NCBI GenBank assembly: GCA_963733765.1 | Contig: CAVTEI010000003.1 | Location: forward strand, 1,116,001-1,180,000 | Length of the DNA stretch: 64,000 bases | Source of the DNA: DATKAS01 sp963733765 | GTDB lineage: Bacteria > Actinomycetota > Acidimicrobiia > Acidimicrobiales > DATKAS01 | Direction: 5' to 3' | Shown: piece after piece, positions 28,140 through 38,162 of the stretch | Position numbering within the stretch: position 1 is the first letter of the stretch | Layout of the letters: every line of letters starts with the position of its first letter | Position numbers and translations under genes: made by a program | Notes under the pieces: generated by a model | Told to the model about the DNA's origin: nothing | The model's database searches: none | Seen by the model: only the letters and a program-made list of their open reading frames with translations

Positions 28140-28529
28140 ATGGATGTCCGGCGGTTTGCCGAATGCATCGAACGGTTGACGGCGCAGGAGATCGACGCGA
28201 TCGCATCGGCCCACCGGGCCCTCGGCGCTTCGGTTGCCGACGAGGTCGAGGCCTGGCAGGTTCTGCTCGCGGTCGACCGGGGGCTCAAGGCCGCGCACCG
28301 CACGCGTGAGGCCGGTCTTGTTGCAGCCTCGGTGCGGCAGTCGGTTCTGCGAGCGGCCGAACGCGGTGATCGAGAGCTGCCCGACGGAGAGGTGACCGAG
28401 GTGGCGCGCTTCGCAGGCGATGTCGCGCGGTCGTTGGTCGCCGAGCCGCTCGTCGATGGTTGCCTGTGCGACGTGATCGAACGTTGGGCGGCGCTGTTCG
28501 CCGATCGCGGCGCGGCTGTCGCTGCCTGA
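28140..28529 (+). CDS. hypothetical protein
   Basis: 129 residues, ATG 28140, predicted all-helical (MDVRRFAECIERLTAQEIDA, DEVEAWQVLLAVDRGLKAA). I do not recognise the family. It diverges from the cyclase gene across a 97-base gap containing a short TCTCC/GGAGA inverted repeat. Codon use and third-position GC look like the neighbours, so it is probably real. Confidence 0.65.
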   Translation: MDVRRFAECIERLTAQEIDAIASAHRALGASVADEVEAWQVLLAVDRGLKAAHRTREAGLVAASVRQSVLRAAERGDRELPDGEVTEVARFAGDVARSLVAEPLVDGCLCDVIERWAALFADRGAAVAA

Positions 28530-28570
28530 CACCACCCACCGGCGCCGACGCCCATCGGTAGCATGCCGCG

Positions 28571-29659
28571 GTGCCCGAGCCCATCGTCGATCGCGTCCTC
28601 ATGGGTCCCGGTCCGTGCAACCCCTATCCGGAGGTTGTCGACGCGCTGACGAGGCCGATGCTCGGCCATCTCGACCCCGTCTTCCTGACGATCCTCGACG
28701 AGACGTGTGATCGGTTGCGTTCGGTGTTTCGCACCGACAACGCGCTGACATTGCCGATCAGCGGCACAGGGTCGGCCGGCATGGAGGCCTCGTTCGTCAA
28801 CGTCGTCGAGCCGGGCGACGTGGTCGTGATCGGCGTCAACGGTGTCTTCGGGCAAAGAATGTGCGACGTCGCCGCCCGGTGCGGAGCCGAGGTCGTCCGG
28901 GTCGAGGCGGAGTGGGGCCGGCCGATCGATCCCGAGGCGCTCGCGGCCGCGCATCCGAGCCCGAAGGTGATCGCCGTCGTCCACGCGGAGACGTCGACCG
29001 GTGTGCGCAGCGACATCGAACCGCTCAGCTCGCTGAAGGGGGAGGCGCTCCTCCTCGTCGACTGCGTGACCTCGCTCGGCGGCATTCCCGTCGAGATCGA
29101 CGCATGGGGTGTCGACATCGCGTATAGCGGCACGCAGAAGTGCCTCGGCGTACCGCCCGGTCTGGCACCGATGACGGTGTCGGACCGCGCGCGCGATCGC
29201 TTCGTCGAGAAGTCGCAGTCGTGGTACCTCGACCTCAAGATGATCTCGCAGTATGTGTCGTCGGGCAGCGGCCGTACCTATCACCACACGGCGCCGATCT
29301 CGATGATCTTCGCTCTGCACGCCGGCCTCGGCGCGGTGCTCGACGAGGGCCTCGACGCCGCACAGTCGCGCCACGCCGAGTGTGGGGCGCTCGTGCAGGA
29401 CGGTCTCGAAAAGCTCGGGTTCCGTCTGTTCGCCGAGGAGGGCTATCGGCTCCCCGAGCTCACCACGGCCTGGGTGCCCGAGGGCGTCGACGAGGCGGCG
29501 GTACGGCGCCGGCTGCTCGAGCGCTACGGCGTCGAGATCGGCGGCGGGCTGGGCGCGTATGCAGGCAAGGTGTGGCGGGTTGGGTGCATGGGGCACACCG
29601 CTCGGCCGCGAAACGTCACGCTCTTGCTCGGCGCGCTCGAGGAGTGCCTCGCCCGATGA
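28571..29659 (+). CDS. alanine-glyoxylate/serine-pyruvate aminotransferase family
   Basis: PLP fold-type I enzyme, 362 residues. MGPGPCNPYPEV at the N-terminus, SGTGSAGMEA, and the PLP Lys in SGTQKCLGVPPG (K190). Family members transaminate glyoxylate, or ureidoglycine in purine breakdown (PucG); the substrate cannot be fixed here. GTG start 28571. The stop overlaps the ATG of the GNAT gene, so the two are coupled. Confidence 0.92.
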   Translation: MPEPIVDRVLMGPGPCNPYPEVVDALTRPMLGHLDPVFLTILDETCDRLRSVFRTDNALTLPISGTGSAGMEASFVNVVEPGDVVVIGVNGVFGQRMCDVAARCGAEVVRVEAEWGRPIDPEALAAAHPSPKVIAVVHAETSTGVRSDIEPLSSLKGEALLLVDCVTSLGGIPVEIDAWGVDIAYSGTQKCLGVPPGLAPMTVSDRARDRFVEKSQSWYLDLKMISQYVSSGSGRTYHHTAPISMIFALHAGLGAVLDEGLDAAQSRHAECGALVQDGLEKLGFRLFAEEGYRLPELTTAWVPEGVDEAAVRRRLLERYGVEIGGGLGAYAGKVWRVGCMGHTARPRNVTLLLGALEECLAR

Positions 29660-30243
29660 TCCGCCTTTTCGGGCGGAGAGTCATGCTCCGCCCCCTCGTT
29701 GGCAGCGACTTCGCGCAGTGGAGCGAAGTCCGCGTGCGCAACCAGGACTGGTTGTTGAAGTGGGAGCCGATGCGCATCGCCGGGACCCCCGATCCGTCGA
29801 TCGATCGCGAGGCGTTCGCCGTGCGTTGCAGCGCCCGCGAGCGGGAACGTCAGCTCGGAGCCGGCTATGGCTTCGGCATCTTCATCGAGGGCCGGTTCGC
29901 TGGTGAGATCAATCTCAACTCTGTGCACCGCGGGCCGTTCCAGAACGCGTACGTCGGCTACTGGATCGATGAGGCCCATGCCGGCGAGGGCTACACGCCC
30001 GAGTCGCTCGTCGTGGTCTTGCGTTACGGATTCGAGGAGCTCGGTCTGCACCGCCTGCAGGTGGCGATCATCCCGAGGAACAAGGCGAGCCGTCGTGTCG
30101 TCGAGAAGCTCGACATGCGCGAGGAAGGCATCGCGCGGCGGTACCTCGAGATCGACGGTGTGTGGGAGGACCACGTGCGTTATGCGATGACGGCCGAAGA
30201 GTGGGAAGAGCGGCGAGACGAGCTGCTGACGGAGTGGACCTGA
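29656..30243 (+). CDS. RimJ/RimL-type GNAT N-acetyltransferase
   Basis: 195 residues. GNAT fold (FGRRVMLRPLVGSDF, AGEINLNSVHRGPFQNAYVG, YGFEELGLHRLQVAI, NKASRRVVEKLDM). Likely acetylates a protein N-terminus or small amine. ATG 29656 overlaps the aminotransferase stop. The acetyl-CoA loop reads HAGEGYT, a variant of the usual R/QGxGxA. Confidence 0.9.
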   Translation: MIRLFGRRVMLRPLVGSDFAQWSEVRVRNQDWLLKWEPMRIAGTPDPSIDREAFAVRCSARERERQLGAGYGFGIFIEGRFAGEINLNSVHRGPFQNAYVGYWIDEAHAGEGYTPESLVVVLRYGFEELGLHRLQVAIIPRNKASRRVVEKLDMREEGIARRYLEIDGVWEDHVRYAMTAEEWEERRDELLTEWT

Positions 30244-30257
30244 GCTGATACAGCGCG

Positions 30258-31012
30258 TCAGCGCTTGGCGATCTTCGCCTGCAGCGCAGCGAGCCGCTCG
30301 CGGAACCACGGTTGCTGTGTGGACCACACCTGCGGCGTCAGCTCGCGGCCCACGGCTTCGTCGTGCGAGTCGATCGTGGCCATAGCTGCGAGTGTCTCCT
30401 TCACCGTGATGACGAGCTCGCGCGGCCCGTCGGCGGCCTTCGCGGCGAGCGCATGCGCGGCTTCCGCGAGGTCGGCGTCGTCGACGCACCGGTAGGCGAG
30501 TCCGACCCGCTCGGCGGCCGGCCCGTCGAGCACCTCACCGAACAGTACGGCCGCGGCAGCCACCTGCGGGCCGACGGCCCGGCGGAGCATCCACGTGTGA
30601 CCCCCGCCCGGGTGCAGGCCGATCTGGACGAAGCGGGTGTCGAACTTCGCCCGGGTGCCGGCGACCCGGACATCGCACCCGAGCGCCATGTTCATGCCGG
30701 CGCCGACGGCGGCGCCGTTCACGGCCGCGATGGTCGGCAGAGGCGAGCGCGCGATCCGCAGGAAGCCTTCGTAGATCGAGCGGAACCCGGGCCCGTCGCC
30801 CGTGCCGCCGAGGTTGCCGAGGTCGGCGCCGGCGCAGAACGCGGGGGCGCGCCGGTCACGACGATCGCGCCGACGCCCTCGTCCGCCTCGATCTCATCCA
30901 TGGCGGCGACGATGTCGTCGACCATGGGGAGAGTGAGCGCGTTGCGGCGCTCAGGGTCGTCGAGCGTGAGGGTGGCGACGCGATCGGCGATGTCGACGTG
31001 CACGAGGGTCAT
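30258..31012 (-). CDS. enoyl-CoA hydratase/isomerase family protein (apparent frameshift)
   Basis: Crotonase fold. The N-terminal half (MTLVHVDIADRVATLTLDD to VVTGAPP) and C-terminal half (AAVNGAAVGAGMNMALGCDV onward) are in different frames. One base is missing from the G run 30843-30847, which restores APPAFCAGADL. Both catalytic Glu positions of classical hydratase seem replaced (FVQIGL for PEIKLG; AAAAVLFG for the MEM region), so it may be another crotonase type. Corrected length about 251 residues. ATG 31012. Confidence 0.82.
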
Positions 31013-31080
31013 GCAGGAAGTCTGTCACCGCAGCCGCGCTTGGCGCCTTTCCGTGAGCGTTGCGCCGTACGCTGGCCGCA

Positions 31081-32836
31081 ATGTCTGACCGGCGTCGCGA
31101 GCAATCCACACCTCCGCCCATCGACTCCGACGCGCTCGCCCGACACACCTTCTCGAGCTCGTTCCGCGGCTACGACATCGACGAGGTGCGCGCCTACCTC
31201 CTCGCGCTCGCCGAGGACGTGCGCGCGATCAACGAGCACACCTCATGGCTGGCGGTCGAGCTGGCCGAGGCCGAGAGGCGCGCGACCGCTCACGTCGAGC
31301 TCGACGAGAACAGGCTGACCGAGCTCCTCGGGGAGGAGACCGCGCGCGTGCTGGCGACGGCTCGTGAGGCCGCGGCGTCGATTCGGACCCGTGCCGAGGC
31401 CGAGGCCGACCGCGTGGTGTCGGCGGCGAACGAGCAAGCCAGCGCGATACGCACCGAGGCGCTGTCCGACGCGATCCGGCATCGCGAGCGAGCGGAGACC
31501 GCCGCGTTGGCGGAGGTCGAAGCCGCGAAGGCGCACGGCCGTCAGCTCATCACCGACGCACAAGCATTGCGTGAGCGCGTGCTCGCCGATCTGACTCGAC
31601 GGCGTGACGCCGGTCGTGCGCAGATCGCGCACCTCAAGGAAGGTCGCGATCGTCTGCTCGGTGCGTACGAGATCGTGCGCCGTACACTCGAGCAGGCCGT
31701 CGACGAGCTGCGTGCCGCGGCACCCGAGGCGCGTGCGATCGATGTCGCGGCGCAGGCGGTCGCGTTGTCACCACCAGCCCCGGTCGACGACGAGACCGAG
31801 GGCATCCGCATCCTCACGCCGCCCGCGCCCGAACCGGAAGCGGAGCCGGATGCCGAGGTCGTCGTGGTGGTCGAACAGGTGGTCGTCGACGACGTCGTCG
31901 TCGAGGAAGTCGTCGCGGTCGCGGTCGTCGAGGAGGTCACCGACGAGGTCACGGAAGAGAGTCCGGTGATCCCGAGTGACCCGACGCTCGACGAGTCGGT
32001 CGACGACTTGTTCGCGCGCATCCGCGCGGCGCGCGCCGACGAGGTCGCGAAGGCCGAGGAAGTCCTGGCCGAACCCGAAGCCGAACCCGACAGCCGATTC
32101 TCTTGGCGAATCGGGGTCCCTGAGCCCCGAAAGCGCCACGGAAACCAGCCCGGTCGAGCCGGCCGCGGACGACGCGGAGCCGGCGGTCGACGTGTTCGAG
32201 CAGCGGGCCGAGGCGCTGGTGCCGATCGAGGCGTCGTTGACCCGCAAGCTGCGCCGGGTGCTGGCCGACGAGCAGAACGAGGCCCTCGACCGCTTGCGGC
32301 AGGGATCGAAGCTGCCGGGGCTCGACGCCCTCGTCGGGTCACTCGCCGAGCACGGCGGGCGCTATGCCGAGGCGGCCCGAGACGACCTGGAGGCGGCCGC
32401 CCGGTCGGGGGCCGAGCTCATGGGTCACCCCAATGGATCCGGGTCACCCGATCTTGACGATGTGATGACAGCTCTCGGCGCCGCGGTGGGTGAGCCGCTG
32501 CGCGAGCGCCTCACCGCGTGCCTGTCCGACGCCGGGGGAGACCTCGATGAGGCGACCGAGCTGGTTCGTGCCGCATATCGCGAATGGAAGACGCAACGGC
32601 TCGAGGCCGCCGCCGCGGATGCGCTGCTCGCAGCATTCAGCCGGGGAGCGTTCAACGCGGCACCAGAAGGCTGCACGTTGCGGTGGCTCGTGGCTCCTGA
32701 TCAACCTCCATGCCCCGACGCTGACGACAATGCGCTCGCCGGCGACCTCGACCGAGGCCAACCGTTCCCGACTGGGCACCTGCATGCGCCGGCGCATCCC
32801 GGGTGCCGATGCCAGGTCGTGATCGTGCCCCGTTAG
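31081..32836 (+). CDS. DivIVA-like coiled-coil protein with C-terminal HPxCRC domain (apparent frameshift)
   Basis: N-terminal DivIVA-type membrane-curvature module (ARHTFSSSFRGYDIDEVRAY, about 17-50), a long coiled coil to about 230, then an acidic, Val-rich low-complexity stretch (about 235-330). The frame changes near 32085-32110 (one extra base); the other frame continues with FEQRAEALVPIEASLTRKLR and ends in CPDADDNALAGDLD and HAPAHPGCRCQVV. That ending resembles the metal-binding tail of phage head-morphogenesis (Mu F/SPP1 gp7) proteins. Corrected length about 584 residues. Role probably in cell pole or envelope organisation; the tail is unexplained. Confidence 0.75.
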
Positions 32837-32848
32837 GCTCGCCCGTCG

Positions 32849-35803
32849 ATGCGAGCCCCGAGTGATCTTCGGCGTCGTAAGACGCGTTCGAACCGCGGCC
32901 GCGTCATGCTCATTGTCCTGGCGGTCGCCCTCGTCCTGCTGATCACGTCGCTTCGCGGTCTCGCCGGCTTCTACACCGACTACCTGTGGTTCGACTCGCT
33001 CGGTTTCTCGGGTGTGTTCCGTCACGTGCTCGGCGCCAAGATCGCGTTGGCCCTGATCTTCACGGCGCTGTTCTTCGTCCTTTGTTGGGTCAACCTCTGG
33101 ATCGCGGACCGGATCGCACCCCGATTTCGTCCCGCTGGTCCCGAGGAAGAGTTCGTCGAGCGCTACCAGGAGCTGATCGGGCGTCGCACCGGCCTCGTTC
33201 GCATCGTCGTCTCCCTGCTGTTCGGACTGATCGCGGGCGTCGGCACGTCGAGCCAGTGGAAGGACTGGATCCTCTTCACGAACCGCGTCGACTTCGGTGT
33301 GTCCGATCCGCTCTTCGACACCGACATCGGCTTCTACGTCTTCACGCTGCCGTTCCTGCGGTTCCTCGTGAACTGGCTGTTCGCAGCCGTGCTGATCGTG
33401 ATCATCATCACGGCGGTCGCCCACTACCTGAACGGTGGCATCCGGGTGCAGACACCCGGGCAGCGCGTGACGCCGCAGGTGAAAGCCCATCTGTCGGTGC
33501 TGCTTGCCGCGTTGGCCCTCCTGAAAGGCGCGGCCTACTGGCTGCAGCGCTACGAGCTGACCTTCTCGTCACGAGGATTCGTCAACGGTGCGGGATACAC
33601 CGACACGAAGGCACAGCTCCCTGCGATCAACCTGTTGATCCTCATCTCGTTCGGCGCCGCCGTGTTGCTGATCGTCAACATCCGCCGGCGGGGCTGGGTC
33701 CTCCCGGTCATCGCGGTCGGGTTGTGGGCGTTCATCGCGGTCATCGCGGGCGCGGCCTATCCAGCGTTCATCCAGCGGTTCCAGGTCGAGCCGGCCGAGT
33801 CGACCAAGGAGCTGCCCTACATCGCCCGCAACATCGAGGCGACCCGCGCTTCTCTCGGACTCGACGCCGTCTCGACCGAAGACTTCGCGCTCACCCAGGA
33901 CGTCACTGCCGCGGACCTCACGGTCGACGATCCCACGCTGCAGAACGTGCGCTTGCTCGACCCGAACATCGTGCTGCCCACGTTCCAACGCGTGCAGGGG
34001 ATCCGCAGCTTCTACCAATTCAACGATCTCGACGTCGACCGTTACACGGTGGATGGTGCCACCGAGCAAGTGGTGCTCGGCGTCCGCGAGCTCAACTCGT
34101 CCGACCTTCCGCAGGACACCTGGGAGGGCCGTCATCTCGCGTACACGCATGGCTACGCGCTGGCCGCGGCTTCGGCGACCAACGTCACGGTCGACGGACG
34201 TCCCGACTTCGTCGTGAAGGACCTTCCGCCGACGGGCGACCTCCCGGTCAACCAGGCGGCCGTGTACTTCGGCGAGAACCTGTCGGCGTATGTCGTCGTC
34301 GACACTGATCGCGACGAGGTCGACTACGTCAAGGAAGACGGCACGACGCAGACCACGCGTTACAGCGGCGAGGGTGGCGTGAGCATGGGCTCGTTCTTCC
34401 GGCGCGCCGCGTTCGCCCTGCGCTTCGGTGACATCAACCCGCTGATCTCGAACTTCATCACCGGCGAGTCGAAGATCCTCTATGTCCGCGACGTGAGTGA
34501 GCGCGTCCGGCTGCTCGCGCCGTTCCTCGACTTCGATGCTGATCCCTACCCGGTGGTCGTCGACGGGAAGCTGCTGTGGGTCATCGACGCGTACACCACG
34601 ACCGACCAGTTCCCCTACGCCCAGCGGGCGGTGACCGGGCAGCTTCCCGACGGCAGCGACCTGGGGCACCGGTTCAACTACATCCGTAACTCGGTGAAGG
34701 CGGTGGTCGACGCCTACGACGGCACGGTCACGTTCTACGTGGTCGACCCGACCGACCCGCTCATCCGCGCCTACCAGAAGGCGTTCCCAGAGCTGTTCAC
34801 CGACCAGTCGCAGATGACCGAAACGCTGCGTGCCCACCTGCGCTATCCCGAGGATCTCTTCCGCGTGCAGACGACCATGTGGGCCCGCTACCACATCGAG
34901 GACGCCTCCGAGTTCTACAGCCAGAGCGACGCGTGGAATGTGGCGCAGGATCCGGGCACGGTCGCGGGCATCGTGAACACGACGCAGACGACCGACGCGC
35001 AGGGTCGCGTCGGCCCGGGCGCCGAGCAGCGCATCGATCCGTACTACCTCCTGATGCAGCTGCCCGGTGAGGAAGACCTGAGCTACGTACTTTTGCGGCC
35101 GTTCGTGCCGTTCTCCGACAACGACAGTCGCAAGGAGCTCGTCGCGTTCATGACCGCGTCGAGCGACCCCGACGACTACGGCGAGCTCAAGGCCTTCGTC
35201 ATGCCGCGCAACCGGTTGCCGGATGGCCCCGCACTCGTCGCCGCGAACATCGCGTCGGAAGAGGAGATCTCGGCCGAGCTCACGCTGCTCGACCAGCAGG
35301 GCTCACAGGTGCGTCAGGGCAACCTTTTGCTTGTGCCGGTCGGGGAGTCACTGCTGTACGTGCGCCCGCTCTACACGCAGGCGTCGGGCGCGACCGCGGT
35401 GCCGGAGCTGAAGAAGGTGATCGTCACCTTCAACGGCAACAGCTACATGCGCGACACGTTGCCCGAGGCCCTCATCGCGGCATTCGGCGAAGCGCCCCCG
35501 GTCGAGCCTGAGCCGGGTGACGACGGCACGGAGACGCCGCCCGACGACGGGGACGACGACGGCGGCACGACCACGCCGCCGGTGAGCGGTTCGGTGGCCG
35601 ACTTGCTCGCGGAGGCCGACGAGAAGTTCGACGAAGCCGAGCAGGCATTGCGCGACGGCGATCTCGCGGCCTATCAGCTCGCGATCGACGAGGCCCGTGA
35701 CCTCGTGGCCCAGGCGGCCGACGCTGCTCAGCTCGACGCGGACGGGGCGACGACGACCTCCCCCACCGCGGCGAGCTCGACGACCACCGTCGCCTCCGCC
35801 TAG
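32849..35803 (+). CDS. UPF0182 family integral membrane protein
   Basis: 984 residues. About seven N-terminal membrane helices (VMLIVLAVALVLLITSL; KIALALIFTALFFVLCWVNL; and later ones to about residue 300), then a large extracytoplasmic domain with the family's QFNDLDVDRY, GRHLAYTHGYALA and GNLLLVPV-type motifs. The C-terminus is an acidic Pro/Gly/Thr linker and a short helical segment. Function unknown. It starts 12 bases after the DivIVA-like stop, so the two may be co-transcribed. Confidence 0.94.
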   Translation: MRAPSDLRRRKTRSNRGRVMLIVLAVALVLLITSLRGLAGFYTDYLWFDSLGFSGVFRHVLGAKIALALIFTALFFVLCWVNLWIADRIAPRFRPAGPEEEFVERYQELIGRRTGLVRIVVSLLFGLIAGVGTSSQWKDWILFTNRVDFGVSDPLFDTDIGFYVFTLPFLRFLVNWLFAAVLIVIIITAVAHYLNGGIRVQTPGQRVTPQVKAHLSVLLAALALLKGAAYWLQRYELTFSSRGFVNGAGYTDTKAQLPAINLLILISFGAAVLLIVNIRRRGWVLPVIAVGLWAFIAVIAGAAYPAFIQRFQVEPAESTKELPYIARNIEATRASLGLDAVSTEDFALTQDVTAADLTVDDPTLQNVRLLDPNIVLPTFQRVQGIRSFYQFNDLDVDRYTVDGATEQVVLGVRELNSSDLPQDTWEGRHLAYTHGYALAAASATNVTVDGRPDFVVKDLPPTGDLPVNQAAVYFGENLSAYVVVDTDRDEVDYVKEDGTTQTTRYSGEGGVSMGSFFRRAAFALRFGDINPLISNFITGESKILYVRDVSERVRLLAPFLDFDADPYPVVVDGKLLWVIDAYTTTDQFPYAQRAVTGQLPDGSDLGHRFNYIRNSVKAVVDAYDGTVTFYVVDPTDPLIRAYQKAFPELFTDQSQMTETLRAHLRYPEDLFRVQTTMWARYHIEDASEFYSQSDAWNVAQDPGTVAGIVNTTQTTDAQGRVGPGAEQRIDPYYLLMQLPGEEDLSYVLLRPFVPFSDNDSRKELVAFMTASSDPDDYGELKAFVMPRNRLPDGPALVAANIASEEEISAELTLLDQQGSQVRQGNLLLVPVGESLLYVRPLYTQASGATAVPELKKVIVTFNGNSYMRDTLPEALIAAFGEAPPVEPEPGDDGTETPPDDGDDDGGTTTPPVSGSVADLLAEADEKFDEAEQALRDGDLAAYQLAIDEARDLVAQAADAAQLDADGATTTSPTAASSTTTVASA

Positions 35804-35816
35804 CCCCCGCGCGGCG

Positions 35817-36317
35817 TTACGGGTAGGTGTGGCGGACCTCGGTGAGGTCGATGACCTGCATCTCGTCAGGGTCGACCGGCGTAATGTCGGCATACGGGGC
35901 GTCGGCGGTGTCCGCGAGAGGGCCGTTGCCATCGTCAGCGTGACCGCTGCCGTTCCCGATGACGTTGCCGTTCGTCTGCGCGAGCCGCACCGCGTCGACC
36001 GCCTTGGCGAGCTCTTCACGGAGGTCGATCGAGAGGCGGGCCAGATCGTGCGCGAGTCGAGCGCTCTGCTCGCGGATCTCATCGATGTCAGCCCGAGTCG
36101 GCGCGCTGGACACCATGAGCTCGCGACCGTCGACGCGCTCCTCCATCGTCTCCACTCGCTTGCGAAGCTGCGCGGTGTGCGTGGCCAGCGAGACGAGCGC
36201 TCGCTCCATCCGAGTCGTGCGAGTGAGGACGGGGCAGGTCGCGTCGTTCCACGGCGCGAGCAACTCGGCCAGTGTCGGACCAGCCGGCGCGGGAGCTTTA
36301 CGGCGTCGCCACCCCAT
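35817..36317 (-). CDS. hypothetical coiled-coil protein
   Basis: 166 residues: a basic start (MGWRRRKAPAP), TLAELLAPWNDATCPVL, then a coiled coil (RMERALVSLATHTAQLRKRV; IDEIREQSARLAHDLARL) and a low-complexity Gly/Asp C-terminus. I do not recognise the family. It is convergent with the UPF0182 gene and 40 bases from the carboxylesterase on the same strand. Confidence 0.7.
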   Translation of the reverse strand: MGWRRRKAPAPAGPTLAELLAPWNDATCPVLTRTTRMERALVSLATHTAQLRKRVETMEERVDGRELMVSSAPTRADIDEIREQSARLAHDLARLSIDLREELAKAVDAVRLAQTNGNVIGNGSGHADDGNGPLADTADAPYADITPVDPDEMQVIDLTEVRHTYP

Positions 36318-36357
36318 CGTCGTGAGGCTACTGACGGCCGGTCACCAAACGGGGGAC

Positions 36358-37881
36358 CTAACGGGAGTGCGCCCAGACACCTTCCCAGGTCGTGCGCACG
36401 TCAGCGTCGGGGTCGTGCACGAGCTCGATCGGCACGTCGAAGTCCATCGTCGGACGGGTGTCGGGGTCGTGGCGGGGCCATGCGGGCAGGTTGCCCCCGT
36501 TCGGATCGCCCGTCTTCGCGAACCGCACCCATGCCCCGTGCATCTCGCGCGCGAGCTCGACCGGAGGGTTCTCGCCGAGGAAGGCCGTGAGGTCGACGCG
36601 GTCGAACATCAGGGGGATGTCGAGGGCGTGGCACGCGCCGAGGTTGCCGTCGAGGATCGGCGTACGCCACGACAGGCGATACGACCAGACGTTGTCGTTG
36701 TGCCGGCGCTGCGCGTCGGCGAGTCGCTCCGCAGGGATCGTGAACATCGCGTCGGTCCAGATCGCGATGCCGACCTCGCGCTCGTCGGAATCGGGACGGG
36801 CGGCCGCGTACACCTTGCGTACCTCGTCGTCGCTGCGGCCGGTGCGGCCGAACCAGCGACTCGGATCGGGGATGGGGATCAGCGCCTGCATCGCCTCGGG
36901 CATCGCCCAGATGAAGAGGCGGCACTCCTCGGCGCACGTGCCGATCAGCATGTCGACATCGGCCGCCCCACCTGCCGCCACGAGCTCCACTGGCGTGCGG
37001 TCGCGCGTCACGCCGTCGACCATCGGCATGAAGGGCATGGCCATGCCGGCCTCGTCGCCGAGCAACGCCGTGCCTTCGCCGTAGGCGAACTGTGTCGCCA
37101 TCTCGACGAAGCGCTGCGCGGGCACCGCCCGGAGCGCGTTCCAGTCGCCTGGGGCGACTCCGAGGACCTCGAGCGCACGCGCAGTCACGCGGCGCGCTGC
37201 GGCGACGGACAGGTTGTGGCTCGCCGCTCCCGACTGGGGGATCGCCCGACCGAACAAACCCTTGGCCGCGGGCGTGCCGAGCAAGGTGCCGACGCTCATG
37301 CCGCCGGCGGACTCACCGAAGATCGTCACGTTGCTCGGGTCGCCGCCGAACGCAGCAATGTTGTCGCGCACCCACTGCAGCGCGGCGATCTGGTCGAGGA
37401 TGCCGAGATTGCCAGTGCCGCGCGCCCCCTCGAAGAGCTCGTCGAGGTACAGGAAGCCGAGCGCGTGCAAGCGGTAGTTGATCGAGACGTACACGATGCC
37501 GTCGCGTGCGAACGGGGTGCCGTCGTAGATCGGGGTCGAGCCGCTCCCTCCACTGAACGCCCCGCCGTGGATCCACACCATCACGGGTCGCGATCCCTCG
37601 AGAGACGGCGTCGCGATGTTGAGGTACAGACAGTCCTCGTCCATCACCTGGTTGCGCTCCATCACCGCCGCCAGCGGACCGTCGAGGTCCATCGTCATCT
37701 GCGGGCAGATCGGGCCGAACTTCGTGGCGTCACGCGTACCGGCCCACGGGGTGACGGGCTGCGGCGCCACGAACCGCAGGTCGCCCACGGGCGGGGCCGC
37801 GAACGGCACTCCGCGGAAGTGGACGACCCCGTCCTGCTCGAATCCCTCGACGTCCCCGGCGTTGGTGTGTGCGATCGGCAT
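36358..37881 (-). CDS. type B carboxylesterase
   Basis: 507 residues, alpha/beta hydrolase of the carboxylesterase/lipase type B family. Oxyanion loop WIHGGAFSGGSGS, nucleophile elbow FGESAGGMSVG (Ser), and a C-terminal His in CHALDIPLMF. It lacks a signal peptide. Divergent from the DUF2277 gene, 54 bases between starts. It may supply ester-derived acids to the neighbouring P450/acyl-CoA cluster. Confidence 0.92.
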   Translation of the reverse strand: MPIAHTNAGDVEGFEQDGVVHFRGVPFAAPPVGDLRFVAPQPVTPWAGTRDATKFGPICPQMTMDLDGPLAAVMERNQVMDEDCLYLNIATPSLEGSRPVMVWIHGGAFSGGSGSTPIYDGTPFARDGIVYVSINYRLHALGFLYLDELFEGARGTGNLGILDQIAALQWVRDNIAAFGGDPSNVTIFGESAGGMSVGTLLGTPAAKGLFGRAIPQSGAASHNLSVAAARRVTARALEVLGVAPGDWNALRAVPAQRFVEMATQFAYGEGTALLGDEAGMAMPFMPMVDGVTRDRTPVELVAAGGAADVDMLIGTCAEECRLFIWAMPEAMQALIPIPDPSRWFGRTGRSDDEVRKVYAAARPDSDEREVGIAIWTDAMFTIPAERLADAQRRHNDNVWSYRLSWRTPILDGNLGACHALDIPLMFDRVDLTAFLGENPPVELAREMHGAWVRFAKTGDPNGGNLPAWPRHDPDTRPTMDFDVPIELVHDPDADVRTTWEGVWAHSR

Positions 37882-37935
37882 GTGCGGAGGCTAGATCTCG
37901 CGCCGAAATCGTGCGGACGGTGCGAGACTCGGGGC

Positions 37936-38145
37936 ATGTGTCGAAGCATCATCACGCTCCGCCGGCCCGAGCCTGACGTGACCTCCGAGGAGTGCGAGGC
38001 CGCGGCTCGCCAGTACGTCCGCAAGATCAGCGGGTATCGCACGCCGTCGAAGGCGAACGAGGCCGTGTTCGAGCAGGCCGTCGCGGACATCGCCCACATC
38101 ACCGAGCACCTGCTCGAAGACCTCGTGGTGGGTGCGCGCCACTGA
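37936..38145 (+). CDS. DUF2277 family protein
   Basis: 69 residues, a short actinobacterial family: MCRSIITLRRPEPDVT, QYVRKISGYRTPSKANEAVF. Function unknown. ATG 37936; 17 bases before the P450 start, so it may be the first gene of that operon. Confidence 0.85.
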   Translation: MCRSIITLRRPEPDVTSEECEAAARQYVRKISGYRTPSKANEAVFEQAVADIAHITEHLLEDLVVGARH

Positions 38146-38162
38146 TCCTTTAGCGTCGGGGC

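Noticed and set aside
28043..29596. Upstream continuation of the cyclase frame over the aminotransferase
   Set aside because: It is antisense to a well-supported aminotransferase, and the cyclase domain begins just after GTG 28042.
35959..37935. Plus-strand open frame ahead of DUF2277
   Set aside because: It reads antisense through the carboxylesterase; only the last 69 codons are a real gene.
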